A DNA stretch of 64,000 nt, from contig CAZTOP010000002.1 of the NCBI GenBank assembly GCA_964615145.1, positions 48,595 through 112,594 of the forward strand, given 5' to 3'. Under the pieces are notes generated by a model, which was not told where the DNA came from, did not search any database, and worked only from the letters and a program-made list of their open reading frames with translations. Source of the stretch: CAIVPM01 sp964615145 (GTDB lineage Bacteria; Bacteroidota; Bacteroidia; Chitinophagales; Chitinophagaceae). Shown here piece after piece: positions 54,701 through 63,742 of the stretch (its first letter is position 1; each line of letters begins with the position of its first letter). A program made the position numbers and the translations under genes.

Positions 54701-55110
54701 CTATCGCTAAAAGTATAAGCTAAAGCACCTACAACTCCAGAACCAATAATTGACCAAGATTGAGCAGCAGTTAAAGTATCTGTAGTTTTTAGATTAACTA
54801 TTTTTCTAGCAAAATATGTGATAGTCCAAAATAAAAATAATATTGTAAAGCCACTAGCAACTGCACTCATAATATTTACTGCGTGAGCTGCTGTTGCAGG
54901 ATTATCTCCAAAAAGGATAATAAAAAATCTGCCAAGTAATACAAACAAAGGAGCTCCGGGAGGATGGGGCAATTGCACCTTGTAAGCACAACTTACAAAT
55001 TCGCCACAATCCCATAAACTTCCAGATGCTTCAGCAGTTAGTATATACACTGCACAAGCAATTACACAAATAATCCATCCGCTAATATTGTTTAGCTTTT
55101 TAAAATTCAT
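51778..55110 (-). CDS. DUF2723 multi-pass glycosyltransferase-like protein
   Basis: An 1110-residue membrane protein. The first about 600 residues carry about 12-14 helices and the family opening CGEFVSCAYKVQLPHPPGAP with an acidic residue at the first loop, as in GT-C enzymes related to protein O-mannosyltransferases. A large soluble C-terminal part (FSFGDNDTYPLWYAQEV, VRVINFSLLGIDWYINQM, then a helical tail) follows. DUF2723 proteins are thought to add a sugar from a polyprenyl-phosphate donor to an extracytoplasmic acceptor; this could use the product of the DPM1-like enzyme at 7141-7902, but the link is inference. Normal length for the family. Confidence 0.88.
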   Translation of the reverse strand: MNFKKLNNISGWIICVIACAVYILTAEASGSLWDCGEFVSCAYKVQLPHPPGAPLFVLLGRFFIILFGDNPATAAHAVNIMSAVASGFTILFLFWTITYFARKIVNLKTTDTLTAAQSWSIIGSGVVGALAYTFSDSFWYSAVEGEVYALSSFFTAIVFWGILKWETALDEANESSVHPDRWIIFIFFMMGLSIGVHLLNLLCIPAIVMVYFLKKKDTFNYKVVRSWFLKIVVVGGVLAMIGAYFASSAENAQLEKIAPNLRQYFGEDVVISDTTLVGLMLLGTLVAIGFLFLVESINKQKKDYYGGMYIFFLLGCVLVGVVQLAVIQYSIKGAGFFDRIFVNDFHLPFFSGFIFFFIFLGVIIWYGLKIAKQKNLEYLRLGLYSTAFILMGYSTYFTTMVRSSADPAIDMYNVDNPQSLVGYLARDQYGDFPLLYGQKFTAAPIQDMETGDKYQKIGDKYEVTGKDRKLIYMPKDKMVFPRVWDASDDQNHAYYYATFLGMGRTKDPKSGQEKYDDEDGTRPNYKDNVKFFSGYQFYWMYMRYFLWNFAGKQNDFQGFFIGNVRDGNWKTGIPFVDTILYGNQDNLPETTKSNKANNNLFAFPLILGLIGMVFHFRRKGGDAFVNFLLFFFTGIAINIYLNPAGFQPRERDYAYVGSFYAFAVWIGLGVMGIASLLQKKMNGAMSAILATSLCFLAVPTIMAQQEWDDHDRSHKTLAKDLAKDYLESCPKNAILFSFGDNDTYPLWYAQEVENIRPDVRVINFSLLGIDWYINQMRYKVNESAPIDVIYSAEQIQGRKRDYVRYQANPLYPEDKYYDLYDIMKNYVGKDDKDKIQITDQETNDFINTIPVRKFSIPIDRETILNDPSLKSNDSIPSQILFDLGKSTLYKNDLAVLNIIAANKWKRPICFTSNYGLDGIGLSKNLRRDGLTYRLVPFANAEINGDWMYDKLMNKFASGNCDVPGVYFDEENRRHLLGLRGAYAELAGYLATHNRKEDARKVLNKVDKMMLQQNFPYGLFSRGNMHNRTTLMLLDACYKAEDKALAQKIGMALKKELAQEKAYYNSLQGDKADQMSQEKTETEQFLKNVEQMEQFYQQMNKPTAQAAEPNK

Positions 55111-55349
55111 TGGTTCTAGTTTTTAAAAATGTTCGCAAACATAATGAAATGTTACATATTTATTTATTCATACACATTTTATGGAATGTTAAAATTAAGT
55201 TATGGTAACAATCTAATCTTCTATTTCAGATTATCCACAAAACGAATCATAGATATTTATTAGTTGAATGAATGAATACATTTATGAACATTTATGTTTT
55301 TTTTAAGAAACAATTTAAAATATTTGCCAAAAGGCAACCCCTAATTATT

Positions 55350-58300
55350 ATGACTCGTTATTTTAAAATATTTATTTCATTTTCGTTTGTCATTTGTTTT
55401 GGTGTCATTAGCTCTAATGCACAATCTACCAAAGTTTATAATGACCCAGACGGTGCTTTTAAAACTGCCAAAGAGCTTTTTCAAAAGCAGCAATACAGTT
55501 TAGCCTTTCCATTTTTTAAAAATTTATATCTGAATGGTATTAATGAATCTAACTTTCCCAATCATCTTAAACTAGATGCAAAATTTTACTACATCATTAA
55601 TGGTTTAATTTTAGATGATGCCACTATTATAAATACTGCAATAGACTTTATTACAAATTCTATCGATGCATCAAAATCTCAGATTGTAAATTTTCAACTA
55701 GGCGAATACTATTTTCGACAACAACAATATCAACAATCCCTAGAATACTATTTAAAATCGGGTATTGATAATTTAACCAACAGTGAAATTGCTCAAATGC
55801 AGTTTCACAAAGCCTATTGTTATTTCTCAACACAAAAATTTAAAGAATCGAAAAACCTATTTAATAGCATTCGACAAATTCCATCTGACCCCAACTATGT
55901 TGATGCCAATTACTATTATGGCTTTTTAAGCTTTTACGACAAAGAATACAATGAAGCACTAAAAGCTTTTACCATTGCTGAAAAAGACGTTATTTATCAA
56001 AATGTTGTTCCTTTTTACATTGCCGAAATTTATTATTTCAATGGAAATAGAGATCATGCACTATCGTATGGTGAGAATGCTTTAAAAAATGGGGGAGCAA
56101 AAATGTATGCAATTGAGTTAAATCAATTAGTAGGGCATTTACATTTTGATAAAAAAGAGTACAAGCAAGCACTACCCTATTTAGAGTTTTATGTAAATAA
56201 AAGCGATAAAGTAAGAAGGGAAGATTTATATGAACTTTCGTTTTGTTATTATTCTGCAAAAAATATCGATAAAGCCATTGATGGATTTAAACAATTAGGA
56301 GGAAAGGAGGATTCGCTAGCACAAAACAGTATGTATCTATTAGCAGATGCATATTTAAAAAAAGATCAAAAAGCAAATGCAAGAAACGCATTTTTATTTT
56401 GTGCTAGCAATAGCAGCAATGCAGTTCAAAAAGAAGTTTCTAACTTTAATTATGCAAAACTTAGTTATGAATTGGGATATTTAGACATCGCTATTAAAGA
56501 GCTCCAATCTTTTTTAATTAATTACCCGAAATCGGCTTACAACACCGAAACCAAAGAACTGTTGATTAGTGCTTTAGCAAACACAAGCAATTATAAAGAT
56601 GCCTTGGAGTTGTTTGAAAAATTACCTGCCAAAACAGAGGCTGTAAATAAAATTTATCCAAGAATTTTATATTCAAGAGCTGTTGAATTAATTAATGATA
56701 GACAAATTGATAAATCTGAAATTTTACTGGATAAACTCATAAAAGCACCTTACAATAACAATCAAATACAATTAGCTAATTTTTGGAAAGGAGAAATAGC
56801 CTACCGCAATGGAGATATTGATAATGCTATGTTTTATTTAAGCAGTTATTTAAAATATCCACAATCAAATGGAGAAGTAAATGTTGATAATGCAAAATAT
56901 AATTTAGCTTATTGTTTGTTAAAAAAAGAAGACTACAAAGAGTCTTTAAACTATTTTGAGCAAGTTGTTAAGAATGATAATAATATTACTAATACAATGC
57001 AACAAGATGCCTATTTAAGAAGTGGCGATTGTTATTATATGTTAAAATCCTATACAACAGCTTTAAAAATTTATGATGAGGTAATAAGAAATAATTATAA
57101 CAATGCAGATTATGCAATGTATCAAAAAGCAGTAATTGCAGGAGCTACAGGCAAGCAAGCAGATAAAATTGCTTTATTACAAAACCTTCCTGGCAGATAC
57201 CCCAATTCAAATTTAGCTGGGGAAGCTTTGCTTGAAATTGCCAACACATATATAGCAGCCGAGGATTATGAAAAAGCATTATATCCGTTAAATGAAATCA
57301 AAAAAAATAAAAATGCCTCTTTGTTGTACCCACAAGCTTATTTAAAAATGGGAATTGCCAACTTTAATCTAGACAAGAATGATGACGCTTTAAAAGATTT
57401 TAGCTACCTGGTAAAACAATATCCAAACTCGCAGGAGGCTAATGAAAGTGTAGATTACATAAAAAATATTTTTATTGAAACGCAACGCCCTAATGAGTTT
57501 ATTGACTTTATGAAACAAAATGGGCGACCGATTTCTTACAGCGAAGAAGACTCATTGACATACCGCTCAGCAGAAATAAGATTTGAAGCTAAGGATACTT
57601 CTAATGCCAGAAAAGGATTTGTTTCATATCTAAAAAATTATCCTGATGGAAAATATGCTTTAGATGCCAATTATTTATTGGCCGAGTTATATTACAATGG
57701 AAAAAATAATGTAGCTGCATTACCATACTACCAAAATATTGCTGCAAAAGCACCTAACAAATATGCCGAAAGATGTGCAATTCAATCTGCAAGAATTTTA
57801 TATTTTGATGTAAAGGATTATGTAAATGCCGAAAAATATTATCAGCAAACAAAATTAATTGCAGCACAACAAGAAAATAAATTAGAAGCAATGCGTGGCT
57901 TATTACGATGCCAATATAAACAAGAAAAATGGGTAGATGCTCAGCCCAATGCTAAAGATTTATTAATAGAAAAAAATATTGCTACAGATGATAAAATGAT
58001 GGCGAACTTAATTATTGCCAAAGTAAATCAAAATAGCAATAATCTAATTGATGCCATCAAGTATTATCAACAAGTGATAATACTTGGTAAATCAGAATTT
58101 AGTGCTGAATCAAGTTATAGAATTGCTGAAATTTTATTTACACAAGAAAAATTATCTGATGCTGAAAAAGCTGCATTTGAAACTGTTAAAAAATATGGTT
58201 CCTATGAATTTTGGCTAACAAAAAGCTATATTTTACTTGGAGATATTTATTTTAAACAAAAAGACTTTTTTAACGCAGAAGCTACTTACAAAAGCATTGT

Positions 58301-58400
58301 TGAAAATTCAACAATAGAATTACTAAAAAAAGAAGCTCAAGAAAAATTAGCTGCACTAATAGTTGAAAAAGATAAAGCAAACAAAGTAGAAACTAACTAA
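55350..58400 (+). CDS. Large TPR-repeat periplasmic protein
   Basis: A 1016-residue exported protein, taken from the ATG at 55350 where the signal peptide MTRYFKIFISFSFVICFGVI begins; an earlier ATG at 55272 would add 26 residues before it. The rest is a nearly continuous array of TPR-like helix pairs, e.g. AKELFQKQQYSLAFPFFKNL, GEYYFRQQQYQQSLEYYLKS, YNLAYCLLKKEDYKESLNYF and ASYRIAEI-type units. Such scaffolds dock proteins in the periplasm. It is followed after 7 nt by a beta-barrel and then an HU-CCDC81 protein, a gene order seen in other Bacteroidota. Confidence 0.88.
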   Translation: MTRYFKIFISFSFVICFGVISSNAQSTKVYNDPDGAFKTAKELFQKQQYSLAFPFFKNLYLNGINESNFPNHLKLDAKFYYIINGLILDDATIINTAIDFITNSIDASKSQIVNFQLGEYYFRQQQYQQSLEYYLKSGIDNLTNSEIAQMQFHKAYCYFSTQKFKESKNLFNSIRQIPSDPNYVDANYYYGFLSFYDKEYNEALKAFTIAEKDVIYQNVVPFYIAEIYYFNGNRDHALSYGENALKNGGAKMYAIELNQLVGHLHFDKKEYKQALPYLEFYVNKSDKVRREDLYELSFCYYSAKNIDKAIDGFKQLGGKEDSLAQNSMYLLADAYLKKDQKANARNAFLFCASNSSNAVQKEVSNFNYAKLSYELGYLDIAIKELQSFLINYPKSAYNTETKELLISALANTSNYKDALELFEKLPAKTEAVNKIYPRILYSRAVELINDRQIDKSEILLDKLIKAPYNNNQIQLANFWKGEIAYRNGDIDNAMFYLSSYLKYPQSNGEVNVDNAKYNLAYCLLKKEDYKESLNYFEQVVKNDNNITNTMQQDAYLRSGDCYYMLKSYTTALKIYDEVIRNNYNNADYAMYQKAVIAGATGKQADKIALLQNLPGRYPNSNLAGEALLEIANTYIAAEDYEKALYPLNEIKKNKNASLLYPQAYLKMGIANFNLDKNDDALKDFSYLVKQYPNSQEANESVDYIKNIFIETQRPNEFIDFMKQNGRPISYSEEDSLTYRSAEIRFEAKDTSNARKGFVSYLKNYPDGKYALDANYLLAELYYNGKNNVAALPYYQNIAAKAPNKYAERCAIQSARILYFDVKDYVNAEKYYQQTKLIAAQQENKLEAMRGLLRCQYKQEKWVDAQPNAKDLLIEKNIATDDKMMANLIIAKVNQNSNNLIDAIKYYQQVIILGKSEFSAESSYRIAEILFTQEKLSDAEKAAFETVKKYGSYEFWLTKSYILLGDIYFKQKDFFNAEATYKSIVENSTIELLKKEAQEKLAALIVEKDKANKVETN

Positions 58401-58407
58401 TAAAATT

Positions 58408-60183
58408 ATGAACAATAGCATTAAAATAGCTGTATTTACCATATTATTTTTTTCTTGTAGCACAGTAATAGCACAAAAAAAGAAAGCCAAAGGCAAAGCA
58501 AAAACTCAAGCAGTTATTAAGAAAAAATCTCCTGCAAAAAAGGCAAATAAAAAGAACACTACAAAAACAAGTGCAGTTAATGAACCACAAAAACCAGAAT
58601 TATTACAGCTTTCAAAAGATACAACTACACCAAATGTTGTAACTATTACATCTGCATTTAAGCCATTTTTGCGTACTGCTGCAAAAATGAATTTTACTGC
58701 ATCTGCACCTGAATTGGACACTAGCAGATTCCAATTGAGCTATAACATTCCCGCACAAAATTTACTTTTTAGCTATCAACCAGTACCTATCAAGCCATTA
58801 GCATTAACTCTAGATTCTACATTTGAATGGCAAAATCATCAATATGTAAAAGTTGGCTTTGGTAACTTCACAACTCCATATTTTGAAACAGGTTTATCGT
58901 TTGGGCATCCAACAACTGCACAATATACGGTTAATGGAAAATTTGTAACATCAAAGGGCAGCTTGGATTTTCAGGAATTTACAAAAGCAAATATTAATTT
59001 ACAAGGAGTTTTTGGTAGCATCCCTAATCATAATTTAGTTGCAGGAATTGGGTATCAACTATCAAACCAATTTAAATATGGTATAAAGCCTGGAAACATT
59101 TTTACAAAAGATCAATTGCAACAAAACTTTAATACTGTTGATGCTTCAATTGGTTTGCATACAAAAGATGATAACAGTTACGGTTTAAGCTATCATCCTC
59201 AGCTAAAAGCTTCATTATTTTTTGATAATAACACAGGTAAAGAGACAGATATTGTTGCTGAAATTCCTTTTGCAAAAACAGTATCATCTACAATAAAGCT
59301 AAACGTATTAATTAAAGCTGATATTACAAATTATAACAACAATACACTTTTGGAAAAAATTTCTAATAATGTTTATAGTGTTTCACCATGTGTTGCATAC
59401 AAATCGAATGATTTAAGCATAAATATTGGCATATCTCCCACTTGGAATAACAATGAATTTACCTTATTTCCTAACATTTTGGGTGAATATCATCTATCTA
59501 GTAACAGACTTGTTGCACTTGCAGGATATAGTGGCTTCTTCAGTAAAAATACTTACAAATCTTTAGCAAGCTTTAATCCATTTATTGAACAACCATCAAG
59601 TTTAATAAATACCAAAACAAGTGAAATTTATGCTGGAATTAAGGGCGGTTTTGGCAAGCATTTCACATTTACAAGTAAAGTATCTTTTACTAATTATACC
59701 AATCAAGCACTTTTTGTAAATGATGCAATAGACAGCAAAAGTCAAAACTTTAATGTGCTTTACGAACCAAATTTGAAAGCGTTGATAATATGTGGAGAAC
59801 TTGGATATTCAGTTAAAGAAAATTTTAGTTTTCTCACTTCTGTAAAATATACTCAATTCACTTCACAACAAAGTTTACCAAAAGCTTATGGTATTTTACC
59901 ATTAGAAATCAATACCACTGCACGATATAAAATACTAAAAGACTTGTATTTAAAGGGCGATATCTATTTTTGGAATGGCTCTTACTACAGGGTTCAAACA
60001 ATACAGACAGATAAATTGAGTGCAGCATTTGATTGCAACTTGGGTGCGGAATATAAGGTATTAAAGAAATTAAATGTTTATTTAGATTTCAACAATTTAT
60101 TCAACAACCAATATCAACGTTGGAACCAATACAATGTTTTTGGATTTAATGTTGTTGGAGGTGTTGTATATTCGTTTCACTAA
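58408..60183 (+). CDS. TonB-receptor-like outer-membrane beta-barrel without plug
   Basis: A 591-residue exported protein. After a signal peptide (KIAVFTILFFSCSTVIA) comes a highly basic Lys-rich segment (residues about 24-60, KKKAKGKAKTQ), a linker, and many amphipathic strands (KVGFGNFTTPYFETGLSFG, LVAGIGYQLSNQFKYG, LYLKGDIYFWNGSYYRV, LNVYLDFNNLFNNQYQRW) ending in a C-terminal His preceded by aromatic residues (GVVYSFH). It resembles the barrel part of TonB-dependent receptors but lacks a plug and TonB box. It is co-transcribed with the TPR gene (7 nt upstream) and the HU-CCDC81 gene (13 nt downstream). Confidence 0.83.
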   Translation: MNNSIKIAVFTILFFSCSTVIAQKKKAKGKAKTQAVIKKKSPAKKANKKNTTKTSAVNEPQKPELLQLSKDTTTPNVVTITSAFKPFLRTAAKMNFTASAPELDTSRFQLSYNIPAQNLLFSYQPVPIKPLALTLDSTFEWQNHQYVKVGFGNFTTPYFETGLSFGHPTTAQYTVNGKFVTSKGSLDFQEFTKANINLQGVFGSIPNHNLVAGIGYQLSNQFKYGIKPGNIFTKDQLQQNFNTVDASIGLHTKDDNSYGLSYHPQLKASLFFDNNTGKETDIVAEIPFAKTVSSTIKLNVLIKADITNYNNNTLLEKISNNVYSVSPCVAYKSNDLSINIGISPTWNNNEFTLFPNILGEYHLSSNRLVALAGYSGFFSKNTYKSLASFNPFIEQPSSLINTKTSEIYAGIKGGFGKHFTFTSKVSFTNYTNQALFVNDAIDSKSQNFNVLYEPNLKALIICGELGYSVKENFSFLTSVKYTQFTSQQSLPKAYGILPLEINTTARYKILKDLYLKGDIYFWNGSYYRVQTIQTDKLSAAFDCNLGAEYKVLKKLNVYLDFNNLFNNQYQRWNQYNVFGFNVVGGVVYSFH

Positions 60184-60196
60184 AACCTGTTAAAAA

Positions 60197-60775
60197 ATGT
60201 TATACGAGTTATTTTACAAGTATTTAATCTTAAATGGAAGAGCCTCAATGCCAGGAATAGGAACATTTGGAGTAGAACAAATACCTGCAACAATGGACTT
60301 TGAGAATAAAAAACTTACCCCTCCCACCCAAAATATTAAATTAGAGACAAACGAAATTGCTACCGACACTTATTCATTATACAATTACCTTGCTAAAGAA
60401 TTAAATGTTAATGAAAGCGAAGCTGCTAGAAGATTTAAAGATTTTACCCACGATATAGAAAAACAAACTGCAGCCAACGGCACTTTATTATTGCCAGGTA
60501 TTGGTAAACTAAGAAAAGATTATTCTGGTTATGTTATTGACCCAGAAACTGATTCTAAACAAGTTTTACCTGATTTATGGATTACTAAATCACAAGCAGC
60601 AAGCACTGGACTTTTGGATGTTTATGCACAAGTACAGCCATCAATTATTAAACAATCAAAAATTGAAAGTACAACCGATAGACTGGTTGTTACAGAAAAA
60701 GAAGATTATTGGTGGGTAATAGCAATTGTACTCGCAATTATGGGCTTAGGTGCACTTTTGTATTATTACATATAG
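60197..60775 (+). CDS. HU-CCDC81 domain protein with C-terminal membrane anchor, no SPOR domain
   Basis: A 192-residue protein with two HU-CCDC81 domains: the first at about 1-60 (YKYLILNGRASMPGIGTFGV) and the second at about 60-130 (NESEAARRFKDFTHDIEKQ, GTLLLPGIGKLRKD). One membrane helix (VIAIVLAIMGLGALLYYYI) ends the protein. Family members usually continue with a periplasmic SPOR domain that binds septal peptidoglycan; here nothing follows the helix. This domain in other phyla is found in centrosomal CCDC81; in Bacteroidota its role is not known but the SPOR link points to division or envelope anchoring. Confidence 0.85.
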   Translation: MLYELFYKYLILNGRASMPGIGTFGVEQIPATMDFENKKLTPPTQNIKLETNEIATDTYSLYNYLAKELNVNESEAARRFKDFTHDIEKQTAANGTLLLPGIGKLRKDYSGYVIDPETDSKQVLPDLWITKSQAASTGLLDVYAQVQPSIIKQSKIESTTDRLVVTEKEDYWWVIAIVLAIMGLGALLYYYI

Positions 60776-60797
60776 AACATTTCCTTAATTATATCTA

Positions 60798-60839
60798 AAA
60801 TAGTTATTGCAGTTTTTTGCTGTAATAGCTATTTTTTTT
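60798..60839 (+). terminator. Terminator after the TPR/barrel/HU-CCDC81 operon
   Basis: AAATAGTTATTGCAG at 60798-60812 pairs with CTGTAATAGCTATTT at 60820-60834 with two mismatches and a short loop, followed by Ts to 60839. Confidence 0.8.
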
Positions 60840-60906
60840 GTACATACATTTACCCGATTTTTTAATAATAAAAGCATTATGGTTTAATACTATAAACTTA
60901 AACTAA

Positions 60907-60914
60907 TATTTTTG
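60907..60914 (+). promoter_or_regulatory. Probable -7 box of the miaB promoter
   Basis: TATTTTTG matches the Bacteroidota -7 consensus and lies 19 nt before the ATG at 60934. At the expected -33 position only GTTTA is present, so the upstream element is weak. Confidence 0.45.
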
Positions 60915-60933
60915 CCACTTAACTTTTGATTGA

Positions 60934-62364
60934 ATGCTCGATATTGATACAAAAACTCACGATGAAACTAGACAGGGCGAAGCATTTGCTCCTTTTGTTT
61001 TTGACGAAAACCTATATAAAAAATTTTTCTACATAGAAAGCTATGGTTGTGCTATGAACTTTAGCGATAGTGAAGTTGTAGCATCAATATTAAATAAAGA
61101 TGGTTTTGGAGCTACAAAAGACCTGGAAAAAGCCGACTTAATTTTACTAAATACTTGCAGCATCAGAGACAAAGCTGAGCAAGTAATACGCAAACGATTA
61201 ACTGAATTTAGACTACTCAAAAGAGAAAAAAAAGGTTTGTTAATTGGCGTTTTAGGCTGTATGGCAGAAAGATTAAAATCTAAATTTTTAGAGGAAGAAA
61301 AATTAGTAGACTTGGTTGTTGGACCAGATGCCTATAGGAGTCTTCCTAATTTAATTGAAGAAGCAGAAACAGGACAAAAGGGTGTAAACGTGCTATTAAG
61401 CAGAGAAGAAACCTATGGAGACATATCGCCAATCCGTTTAAATAGTAATGGAGTTACGGCATTTATTTCCATTACCAGAGGCTGCAATAATATGTGCAGT
61501 TTTTGTGTAGTACCTTTTACAAGAGGAAGAGAAAGAAGCAGAGATGCTTTTTCCATCATTGCAGAAGCACAGGATTTATTTAATAAAGGATACAAAGAAG
61601 TTACATTACTAGGGCAAAATGTAGATAGTTATCTTTGGGTGAATGAAGCTGAAAATAATACAGTAACTTTTGCAAATTTGTTAGAAATGGTAGCTTTAGT
61701 TTCACCAGAATTAAGAGTGAGATTTAGTACTTCACACCCAAAAGATATTACGGATGAGGTACTTTTTACCATGAAAAAATATGATAATATCTGTAAGTGC
61801 ATACATCTACCTGTACAAAGCGGCAATACTAGAATACTAGAATTAATGAACAGAACTTATTCACGAGAATGGTATTTATCAAAAGTGAAAAGAATTAAAG
61901 AAATTATGCCTGATTGTAGCATAACCAGCGATATGATTGCTGGGTTTTGTACCGAAACAGAAGATGAACATAAAGACACCTTAAGTTTAATGGAGATATG
62001 CAAATTCGACTACTCATACATGTATTACTACAGCGAAAGACCGGGTACTTTAGCAGAAAGAAAATATAAAGATGATATTGCCGAAGATGTAAAAAAAAGA
62101 AGATTACAGGAAATTATTGATGTACAAAGCAGGTTAAGCAGGGAAAATAATCAGGATGATTTAGGCAAAGTATATCAAGTATTAATCGAAGCTGAAAGTA
62201 AAAAAAATACAAATGACTGGAAGGGCAGAAACAGTAACAATAAAGTATTAGTTTTTGCTAAAGAAAACTATAACTATAAAGAAGGAGATTATGTTTTTGT
62301 AAAAGTAAACAGAGTAACTCAGGGAACTTTATTGGGTGAAATAGTTTCAACTAATAATCCATAA
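60934..62364 (+). CDS. miaB: tRNA-2-methylthio-N6-isopentenyladenosine synthase
   Basis: It adds the methylthio group at position 37 of tRNAs that read U-starting codons. The 476-residue protein has the N-terminal UPF0004 cluster cysteines C39, C75 and C109, the radical SAM motif CNNMCSFC (C184, C188, C191) and a C-terminal TRAM domain at about 410-475. Start is the ATG at 60934, preceded by a likely promoter; the next gene begins 22 nt after its stop. Confidence 0.96.
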   Translation: MLDIDTKTHDETRQGEAFAPFVFDENLYKKFFYIESYGCAMNFSDSEVVASILNKDGFGATKDLEKADLILLNTCSIRDKAEQVIRKRLTEFRLLKREKKGLLIGVLGCMAERLKSKFLEEEKLVDLVVGPDAYRSLPNLIEEAETGQKGVNVLLSREETYGDISPIRLNSNGVTAFISITRGCNNMCSFCVVPFTRGRERSRDAFSIIAEAQDLFNKGYKEVTLLGQNVDSYLWVNEAENNTVTFANLLEMVALVSPELRVRFSTSHPKDITDEVLFTMKKYDNICKCIHLPVQSGNTRILELMNRTYSREWYLSKVKRIKEIMPDCSITSDMIAGFCTETEDEHKDTLSLMEICKFDYSYMYYYSERPGTLAERKYKDDIAEDVKKRRLQEIIDVQSRLSRENNQDDLGKVYQVLIEAESKKNTNDWKGRNSNNKVLVFAKENYNYKEGDYVFVKVNRVTQGTLLGEIVSTNNP

Positions 62365-62386
62365 TTTCAAATACACAACTTTTAAA

Positions 62387-63652
62387 ATGGCAGACATACA
62401 ATCAATCAAAAATAGATTCAACATTATCGGCAATTCGCCAGCTTTAAATCACGCATTAGATACCGCAGTTCAGGTTTCAGCAACTGATTTAACCGTTTTA
62501 ATAGTTGGAGAAAGTGGGGTTGGTAAAGAAGCATTCAGTCAAATCATTCACGCTCTTTCAACCCGAAAACACAATCCTTTTATTGCAGTAAACTGTGGTG
62601 CTATTCCAGAAGGAACTATCGATAGCGAGTTGTTTGGACACGAAAAAGGTGCATTTACAGGTGCCGTAGATAGTAGAAAAGGCTATTTTGAAACCGTTAA
62701 TGGAGGAACCATTTTTTTAGATGAAATTGGCGAATTACCACTTGGTACTCAAGCCCGACTTTTAAGGGTTTTAGAAAGTGGCGAATTTATTCGTGTAGGC
62801 TCATCTAAGGTTCAAAAAACAGATGTGCGAGTTGTGGCTGCAACTAACAGAGAGTTATTGGAATTTGCACATAAAGGAAGGTTTAGAGAAGATTTGTACT
62901 ATCGCTTAAGCACAGTACCTATAAGAGTTCCAGCCTTAAGAGACAGAAAGGAAGACATACCATTACTGTTCAGAAAATTTGTTGTTGACTTTAGCGAAAG
63001 ATATAAAACAACATCAATACAACTCGACAATGCAGCCAAAGAATTGTTGATGAATTATCCTTTCCCCGGAAATATTAGAGAATTAAAAAACCTTGCCGAA
63101 CAAGTTTCTGTTTTAAGCCAATCAACAACATTAGGATTCGATGAATTAAGAAAATTTTTACCCGATAAAAATTTTTCAAGGCTGCCTGTATTATCATCAC
63201 AAACACCCCAAGGTAATGAGTTTGCCAACGAAAGAGAGATTCTGTATAAACTCTTTTTTGATATGAAAAAAGATGTAACAGAACTTAAAAAAATGTTTCT
63301 GGAAATTTTGCAAAACCCTTCTTTGGCAGGCAATGCAGCTCATTTTACCAAAGAGAGTTTAATGAACGATATGACTGTACTTAACAAACCTGATACTCAA
63401 AATATACAACCTCAGGTATTACCAGCATATTCCAGCAATAACAGTCATCAAACTGTAATTCTTAACTCCGATTCCATACATCATCACGAGGAAGTAGAAG
63501 AATCTTTAAATATTGTTGATAAAGAAAAAGAGTTAATAATAAAAGCTCTAAAAAAACACAAAGGAAGAAGAAAAGATGCTAGTGCCGATTTAGGTATAAG
63601 TGAAAGAACTTTATATCGAAAATTAAAGGAATATGATATAGAAGATTTATAA
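62387..63652 (+). CDS. Sigma-54-dependent transcriptional activator (no receiver domain)
   Basis: A 421-residue AAA+ activator that remodels sigma-54 RNA polymerase. It starts almost directly with the AAA+ domain: Walker A GESGVGKE at 41-48, the sigma-54-contacting GAFTGA at 88-93, Walker B TIFLDEIGEL at about 108-117. A linker follows, and a Fis-type helix-turn-helix occupies about 380-421 (KDASADLGISERTLYRKL). There is no receiver or PAS/GAF domain, so control must come from a separate protein or from its level. In related genomes this gene commonly follows miaB. Confidence 0.93.
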   Translation: MADIQSIKNRFNIIGNSPALNHALDTAVQVSATDLTVLIVGESGVGKEAFSQIIHALSTRKHNPFIAVNCGAIPEGTIDSELFGHEKGAFTGAVDSRKGYFETVNGGTIFLDEIGELPLGTQARLLRVLESGEFIRVGSSKVQKTDVRVVAATNRELLEFAHKGRFREDLYYRLSTVPIRVPALRDRKEDIPLLFRKFVVDFSERYKTTSIQLDNAAKELLMNYPFPGNIRELKNLAEQVSVLSQSTTLGFDELRKFLPDKNFSRLPVLSSQTPQGNEFANEREILYKLFFDMKKDVTELKKMFLEILQNPSLAGNAAHFTKESLMNDMTVLNKPDTQNIQPQVLPAYSSNNSHQTVILNSDSIHHHEEVEESLNIVDKEKELIIKALKKHKGRRKDASADLGISERTLYRKLKEYDIEDL

Positions 63653-63664
63653 AATACTGTTGTC

Positions 63665-63738
63665 TTTAGTTTGCAACTAAAACCGCTGTCTTTAGTTTGC
63701 AACTAAAGACTTGGCTTTACTGAGTTTGCAACTCAGTA
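63665..63738. repeat. Cluster of three GTTTGCAAC-type palindromes (REP-like)
   Basis: Three palindromes with the core GTTTGCAAC follow each other: TTTAGTT-TGC-AACTAAA at 63665-63681, one with 10-nt arms starting GTCTTTAGTT at 63688-63710, and TACTGAGTT with TGC and its complement at 63718-63738. Each folds as a short hairpin with TGC loop. They fill the gap between the sigma-54 activator and the RAYT transposase end, which is the expected setting for REP elements. Confidence 0.8.
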
Positions 63739-63742
63739 TCTT

